From Diorhabda sublineata (lineage: Eukaryota > Arthropoda > Insecta > Coleoptera > Chrysomelidae), in the NCBI RefSeq assembly GCF_026230105.1, contig NC_079485.1:10610872-10674871 (forward strand): a DNA stretch of 64,000 nucleotides, read 5' to 3'. Of the stretch, positions 28,301-37,300 are shown piece by piece. Position 1 is the first letter of the stretch; each line of letters begins with the position of its first letter. A program made the position numbers and the translations under genes. The notes under the pieces were generated by a model. It was not told the origin of the DNA. It searched no databases and saw only the letters and a program-made list of their open reading frames with translations.

Positions 28301-31300
28301 TGTAACACGGGATTATCACGGATCAGATTCTGAACTTACCGCAAATAATGATGATTCGAGTTCAACAACTAGTGAAAAATACGAGAGAGATGTTACTATC
28401 CTTAATCACTGTTTCGATGATATTGAAAAGTTTATAGCGAGACTTCAACATGCAGCTGCAGCTGCCAGAGAACTTGAACGTCGAAGAAAAACAAGGAAAA
28501 GTAAGAAAAGAGACATGGGTGATGGAATGTTGACAATGAGAACAAAGCCTCCACCAGAAAAAGAATTTGTTGATATTTTCCAGAAATTCAAACTTTCGTT
28601 CAACTTGTTAGCTAAATTGAAAGCACATATCCATGATCCAAATGCTCCAGAATTGGTTCATTTTCTCTTCACACCTCTAGCTTTGATTGTTGAAGCTTCG
28701 CATGATACCTATTTTGATCAGCATATACCACACAACGTAATTTCTCCTTTGCTAACGAGAGAAGCTGTTAACTTATTAATGAATTGTGTTACAAGTAAAG
28801 AAACAGAATTGTGGCATTCACTGGGAAGCGCATGGCTGATACCAAGGTAAGTTTATTAAACTTTTATAATAGTATCAATATTTACATATATACATAGTTT
28901 CAATAGTTTTATTCCAAATATATGCAATTTTTAATATCGGTTGCAATTTTATATATTTTTGGGAGTTTCACTAATAAAGATGTTAAAAATTTAACTCCGT
29001 TTTCCTATTTTTTTGTCACCTTACAACTGTTAAGGCTTACTTGCTTTCAACTATATATGTAATACTTCTATAGGGACAGTTTCTATAAGTGGAAGCTGTT
29101 CCGACTAAGGAAGACAGAATAGCAATGATTTCTCTATCTTCCGAGGTTCCAGCTCGGTTCTGCGCATTCTCAAGCATGTGCAGTATAGATAAAGTGTCTC
29201 GAACTAAAGAGAAAATGAGTATTATCGGCACCGTAACGTAGGGATGTTTTTTCTCATACTAATTATAGTAATATTACATATATGCTTTTAACCACGTATC
29301 GAAAAGACCGTCCTGGAAACGGTTCACAAACGATACGTAAGTCGATTAGAACACAAAACAGAATCGTTCGTATAACGATAACATCGTTACCGTACCAAGG
29401 ACGGTTTTTTGATGGGTTGGAACAAACCTAATACCACCGAAATGTAATGAAATACATTCATCGTCTTCCTTATTTCATCTATAAAAAAGTGGTTTTATGG
29501 AAACATTATTTAATAATTTATCAATTATTTCATTATTGACGCCTATGTAACGTAACAATTAAAACAATTTCTTCGTAAATTAATTTTTTTCAATTTGCTT
29601 TCAAAAACTTGGTATGTACTCGTACATATCTCATAACAGAGACTTGAAATTTGTTTTTCGAACACTTCAAAACGTCGGACATTTATTGAGGACCGATGAC
29701 AATTCCCTTTAATAAATTCTTACCATTATCCTTGTCTGGTAGACTAGGAAAGTATGTGACGAATGTGGACTCCATTTTTTCCACTTTTAGCGATCAGATA
29801 AATCGGAAGTTTCGCATAATTTTCAATGACTAGTGACAATACACCAAGTTAATAATTTTGTCACATATTCCTAATTAGTGGCTTAGTAAATATTTACTGT
29901 CGTATGATGGCGTGGAATTATTAGAAACATTTATCGATTGGAAATTGTCATTCTGAGTTATCGTCGACTGTTCATAAAATGCAAGGCTCTGCGGTTGATC
30001 GTGCTGTTCTTGATCCTGCTATTGGACATGCTTACGTAGTAACATTTATACGAGTACTTCTTTATATGGCAAATAAACGCAATTGCTAAAAATCGACAGA
30101 GTCCCGTGTAACGATTAGATTAGATAGAAATGATTAATATAATATAATATAATAAAATAAATCACGAGAAAATTAATCCCACTTTTTCAAAAGCGTGGTA
30201 TGCTTAATATTAATCGTTATAATTTCTTACAATCTGTATTTCGTAATGCAGAGTTAGTTGAAAAAATCTCGTGCCAAGTACTTCACGCTTTTAGAACATT
30301 GAGAATACTAATTTCATCATTATCATTTTATTCCCATATTTTTCACTTTTTAGTTGTCTACAAAGGCCTATTTTTTTATTTTTTGCAAACTATAATGTAT
30401 ATGGTCAATGTTTAGAAATAAGCAATTGATAGAAAGATTAACTTTTGTAGAGATCAATACAAGGGTAACGTAATAGCCTATCATCCGGTTTTTATGGATG
30501 GATGGTCACCAGAATATCCGGTCGTGGATGAAACGGAGATCAAATCTTATCAACATGATCAGTATAGCGGAGAGTATGGAGATTATCCCTCTTCAAGTCA
30601 AGATGTGTACGAGAGAAGTAATTCTCATCAAAAAGATATAACAACAACACTAGGTAATGTGTTCATATGAAAAATTTACCCTTTATAAGTGACGAAATTT
30701 TGAAATTTTTTGTTACATTCAAATTAACCCTTTCTTAAAATTTAAAAAACCTTTATTTTATTTGTAATACTTGTACAGTAATAAAAAAATCAATTTCCCA
30801 TATGTCAATTATCAACCGAGTTCTTTAAACAAAAAAGCATGAATTTATGATTATTGCAACTAAAAATATTTCAGTTGATATCTCAATATTATTTAATGAT
30901 TAACATTAAATTATGAGGTGTATGAAATCTTGTCTGGGTTGAAATACTAGCAAAGAAATATCATTTCTGAACACATACATGCTGAAGCCAGGTAGAAGAT
31001 CAACCTGAGATTGTTTTAATATGTACAGAACTTGTGATTTTGTGAAAAAGTCAGCAATGAAATTTGCCTATTTTTAGGTGAAAGTACACGAAGTGACATT
31101 TCGGTGGACTCAATTGAGAGAAATGGGGAAGAAAGGGGCTTTGGAAGGAACCAAGAAAGCTTTTTGGAAGACCTTCAAAATAGAGGGGCAACCATTGTCC
31201 AAGTTACATATCCACGAACAGCTAATAACGATAAAGAATTAACTGTCGTTAGAGGAGAGTTTTTAGAGGTATGAAATCGCTGGAAATTTGTTTTAAGTTT

Positions 31301-34300
31301 ATGTCATATTCGATTTTTCAAATTACGTATTTTGTAGTAATAATATGGTTTATTTTAATTTTAGATTTTAGACGACAGTAGAAAATGGTGGAAAGCCAGA
31401 AATAGTAGAGGACAAGTTGCTCACGTTCCACATACAATAGTCACTCCTTATGTTTTCAATAACCCCTTGTATACCCATAATTACAGAAGGACTGTGAGTA
31501 CTTAATTATAAAAATATTTATTACATTATACGCATTCCGAAAGTCATACACAACGGAGTTAAATAAATTCGATTTTTTTTAAATTGTTAATTCATTAAAA
31601 AAATCACTTAGCACAGTCAAGGATAAATTAGACTAAAATTTAAATCCTGAAATAATTATAACCAGTACTAGTGCCTATTTGAACATCATCTGGTGGATGA
31701 TGTTGCATAAACAGAAGTTATATGTTGAATGGTCTCTGATATTTGTTGGCACTTTCTACATTTATCAGATTGAGTGAGTGAGTGAGTGAGATCTAAATAA
31801 CATGTTTGTAGTTATTCGTATTAATAACTTGATCCTTAATAGCCATGGTTGGTTGAGGTCGTGATGATGTCCACCGTGTAGTGCCTTTTATGACCATTGT
31901 TCCAGCTTCTCGGTGTCTATTATTGTTACTGTTATTTTATTTTTCGTTGCCCATTAGCATTTTATTGTCCATTTTATCTTTAATAATTAGTTTAATAACA
32001 TACATAAGTCATCAGATTTCCTCAAATATAATAAAATTATTTTTGTTTTTTTTAGGATTCTCCAGTAGAGAGATTTTCCAGAGACCATAGCACGCAAGAT
32101 CATTCCCCTACATCAAAAACTAATACAGATTGGATTAGAAATGAAAGGATCGGTAAGAAAGGAGAATTCCGCTATTTCTGAGAGTGCAGCTTTCATAGCA
32201 TTTTGTTTGCTTTTTATGTCTATTTCTTTTGTGTTTGTTTGATTCTTCAAGCTAAATGGGGCTGTTTACGATAAGTTACAATTCATTTTGTTGTTTTACA
32301 CTAAGATCTTAATGTATATCTTTATCGCAGTAGTGGGAAAAGCTTATAAATTCACTTTGAATCTAAAAACTGCCAGTACCTCATGAAAATAATTTTAATA
32401 ATTTTTTTATAATAATTATAGAGACTAATATCATATAAATTATATCAACAAAGTACATTCAGATTTAGTGTTGTATATCATTCAACATTAATAATAACAT
32501 AGAAGTTTCACTCTCACATTCGATTTTGGTCGGATTTCTTATCTTTATTCGTAAAACAATAAATCCAAGTATCTTCTAATTCTCCAGGTTGTTTATTTTC
32601 TTATTCATTATTGCATTTCATATAGTATACACGTTGAATATAGAATAATTCATGTTAACAATTACAAGCAATATCATGGTAGAAATTTCTGAAGAAATCT
32701 CTCAACATAAAACTTCATATTAGTTATTATTAGGTATTTGTAATCTTTTTAATACATGTACTAAGGCTTCCAAAGTATTTAGCGAATATTCTAAACATTA
32801 TTTACATCTAGATCTAATTAATTGCCAAGTAATTTTGTTTCATAATTGGTATTATCCTTCAATAGTCTTTTTCATATTATCCTAGAAAAATTCCATGCTT
32901 TCATCATATTTTAAAATCATTCCAATCATCACAGCTTGTTCATAATAAATAGAGGAAGTATATCCAATAGATTATTTCTGAAGTTACTTCCTTTAGAACA
33001 GAACTTCTGCTTTAATTCTTGAATGTATTAAATCAAATATCCGTTTCTTGTTTAATGTAGGTTGCTTGTAAGGTTCAAAGTAGTTGCTCTGCTTGAACCT
33101 TAGACTATAAGGAATTATCCTGTTCAATTGCAACTATTTGTGATTCAGGCCTGATGTCTGTTGGACAGATTTTTTACTACCACCACACAAACACTCAAAC
33201 GAACGCACTTTGATGCTGGCCTAACCAAGTTATCTTTTTCAGAAACGTCTGCTAGACAGTGAGTGTTAGTGTGGTGTTATTACAAGTCCTGTTTAGAATG
33301 AATATTTCAGAAATTACAATTTAGTAGTAATTTATATTGCAATAAATTTTTTCGATTACTGAATCGGTTGTCTATTAAGCAGAGGTACTCACAATGTCAA
33401 AAAAGCAACAAAATTAAAGTTATTTCAAACAAATACAATAATGGATTCACTGTTCACATTAATTGGTGAATACAAGTTATGAACATTGCTCACCACAGAA
33501 AGAATCATTGTTTCATTACATGAATAAGTTATGTAATTTTTTAGTCTAGGTGTATTATGAAATTCCACTTATGTATGTATATATTTTGATTATTTTTTAA
33601 TATTTGTCTTTGTATGAATTTTTGTACTAACTCAAAGTAATACGTAAATATCAATTTGTATACAATATATTATACAAATGAATAAATTTATTTACCAATA
33701 TATTGTTTATTTCATCATTTCTGTAGATATTATATATAATTGCATTTTTTTGTAAAATTCTAAGAAAAACCAACTCATCTTATATTTGGTTCAAAGTATA
33801 GTTGTTGGCTTTAATCTAACTTCTTATTATAATCCGTCCATTGTCGTTTTGAAACTGAACAGTGATCCTGATTACTTTTTGTACATATATGATCGTATTA
33901 ATCCAATCATAGTTTCCGGATAGCCTCAATGTATACTTTTAAAAACATAGCCAATGTCAATAATATAATTTCCTAGAATTTTATAACGGAATTTGTGGAT
34001 CTTTTTTTAATGTGCCATTAATACTAAGGGAAGTTGCCTATATGTTTACCTAACTGGGTGAGATAATTTCCGCTCGGAGATAAATAAATAAAATTTAATT
34101 TACTAGTTTTTTGCCATTAACAATAAATTTTAAATATGATCTATAATATATTATGTAATAAAAAGTACATAAAATGTGTTGTAGCAAAATTAGTACACAT
34201 CTACATTGTAGAAACAATTTAGTTTGAGATAGAAAATGCAAAAATTTTAATTTAACAAAAAATACATTTATTACAAACTTTTTGGATTTTCAATAGTACT

Positions 34301-37300
34301 TAAATAGATTTTACTACAACAAAGGTTACAATAAAGATCTTACTATACAAAAGTCGTGAAAAACATGTGTTCTGTTATTTTATAATATCTCATCTGCTGA
34401 TTAAGCATGTCGGCCGGCAACCGTCTTCTGTTTCCTCATGCTTACATTTCTATATTGAAAACTTATTCATTCATGACTAATCCAAGCTCTCGATATGAAG
34501 CAGTTTTGTGTATTTACTGAATTTTGCAAAAACGTAATGCAGTTTTATCCATATTTTTTCAAGATTCTCACAGTTGTATTTAAACAATTAAAAATAATAG
34601 TTTAGAATTTTAGATGCTTCCGTGGTATAGCTGATCAAAAGCAAGATGCATATTAATCAGTAATTGAATATTAGTATTCGATTTTATTCCTTGTACTTAA
34701 CTATTTAAGAATAATGAGTGGATCTTAGAATGTTATTGGATATAAATGACGGGCTGTTAAAAGCGAAGCTATTAAAACTTGATCACGTTAATGAGTTATT
34801 AACTCTAAGTGCGATTTGTGATTAATTAATTGGTAAGGGAACATATGGGAAACATTCAGCTTAAATTATTTAGATTAACATCGATACGGCTCTTAAAATT
34901 GCTGCTTATTCAATTTATTTTCAATAAATAATTAAAAGGTCTTTTTTTGACTCGATCACATTACACTGAGAGCAACAATATGCCACCTAAACCTTGTATT
35001 GCTTAAATTATTTGTGGACTTTTTCCAACCACATAGTTTATATTATCAAGATACTTGAAAAGTTACTGGAAAACGATTCTTTTATTTCTGATTAACTTTG
35101 AAATTTCGTATTTGGTTTATTTGATCCATCTTGCACATTCTAAATTGTTAGGTCTTAATTGGTTTTATTAGCAGTAATTACTGTATTCTAACGCACTACA
35201 AAATTTATTTCTTCAACTTGAAAACATCATTCTTATTTACAGCCTCACCTTAAATCATCTTCTAACTGAAGGATGCCTCAAAAACAGAGTCTCATAAAAA
35301 ATAATGAATTTGCTAATGCCACAAATACATTAAAATGGTGTGTGAACAACACCAAATCAGTCAATATATTTACTACCAGCTAAAGTTGTTGGATGGGAAG
35401 CAAACAAGTTTTTGTTCCGTTCATAATACTTCCCCAAAACAAATCCTTCATTATTTTTGGAATATATCTCTGGAATTTTCAGTTTAAGTATTTAAGATAC
35501 CAAATTAGCCGGTCGATTTCATTTTACCTCAAAAAACCTTCGAAACTGTCTTGTGCTGTACAATCTTCCAATATATTTTTTTTTTCGAATTGCTAGTTTT
35601 CGCTCTAATATTCCCTATCACAAAGCGATTCTGTTACATAAATTATAGCTTTGCCTTTGTCCGTTTTTAAGGGCTCCTAACTTCAAATACCTTTTACACA
35701 ATTTTGATACGTATACTGAGAAACGCTTACTTTGTCTAGTACGTTGCTTTGTTTTTAGTCGTAAATATATCGTAATTTTAAATATGTTTGGGTTCATATT
35801 TACATATTTAAGCTTATACAACGCTGATCATTTTAAAATTTACCATTTAATCTCAGAAACGTATTTCTAACAAATGTTTTTTTAATGCAAGAGTTTGGAT
35901 GAATGCACGATTCAATAGCAACAATTAGACTTCAGCTGGTAGGAAAATGTGCAATAGTCCGTAGCACATAAACTTGAAAAAATTACAATTATTTAGTGTA
36001 AATATGTTTCTGAGCTCTCATAAATACATCTATTATTGAACATGTAATATGACTTCAATAAATACAACCATAAATGCAGTTATTTGTGCTTGTGTGTGTG
36101 TGTTACCAAATAGCTTAATTTGGGAAACCTCCAGAAAAATACGTTGTGCTAATAGAATTATTTCTGCAGATAGTCCAATTGCTCCTCCTCCACCACCACC
36201 TCCCCCTCCTGCTCCCCTTCCCACTGCACCTGCTACACCTACTTCTATAAAGAGAACACAATCCAGGCAGTCATTAATGTCCACGATGTCCAATGACTTG
36301 CAAGAAGAATTGACCAGTGTATTAACTTTGGTTCGAGACAGAAATAAACAAAGATATTTAGACATCAAGCAAACTCCAGAAACATATATCAACCAAAAAT
36401 CTAATCCATCTGAGGTAAGAGGTTTTAAATAATTGTGTACATGAAGAAAATCATATGGCATGAAAATTCTCAAAGACAATAAAATTTACTTACATAATCA
36501 GTTTACTAACTTGCTGAATGGGTATATAAATTTTCCTATAGGTGCAAGATTGGTTAGAAGCTAAAGGTTTTAACGAAAATATTAGGAACAAATTTAAAGG
36601 GGTCAATGGTCATCATCTATTCGAAGTTAAAAAAGCCGAACTTGAAAGAATATGTGGAAAAAATGAAGGGAAACGTTTGTTCTCTCAGATTAGTATCCAA
36701 AAATCCACAAGTGGAGTAAGTATCATTAATACTACATTATCTCCTCAATCATAAAATGATAACAGAAAAATGTTTTTTCAATAATGATCAACATATTTAT
36801 AGATTAAATATATTTTAGTGCTTTGTGAAGCAGCATTGTTTGTTGTCTAACTGGTGGAGTTAGATATGATTTCTCAAACCCCACATGAACCGTTCGGAAT
36901 GCTACATTATTAAGTAAAAAATGTCGGTAGCATACGTGATGTAAATATTATATTTGAGTTTCAAACCAGTTTGATATTTGTAGTTTTTTCGGTCTCTGTT
37001 TGGTTTCACTTTACAGCGTTGCTTTTCTATATCTGTCAGAGATATATATTTATCATTAAATTTTCTAAGCAGAATCATCAAAAAATATATAAATTGAATT
37101 TTTAGATTGGATATCCAAATTACGAGAGATTCGATGAATAAAAATTTGCCAATAATCGTGCTCATTAGTCGTCTTCAAAAGACCTTCCATACTGATAAGA
37201 ACTTTTCGGAAATTATGATCCAGGATATTTTTATCACAGCTTCCGAACGTTGTTTTATCATGTCTCGTTTAATTTTTAGTGAAAATTTTAAATTTAAAAC

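Noticed and set aside
36033..36479. 148-codon - strand frame with a poly-glycine run
   Set aside because: It is the antisense shadow of the Eps8 proline-rich exon 36170-36414, which has splice sites and family similarity.
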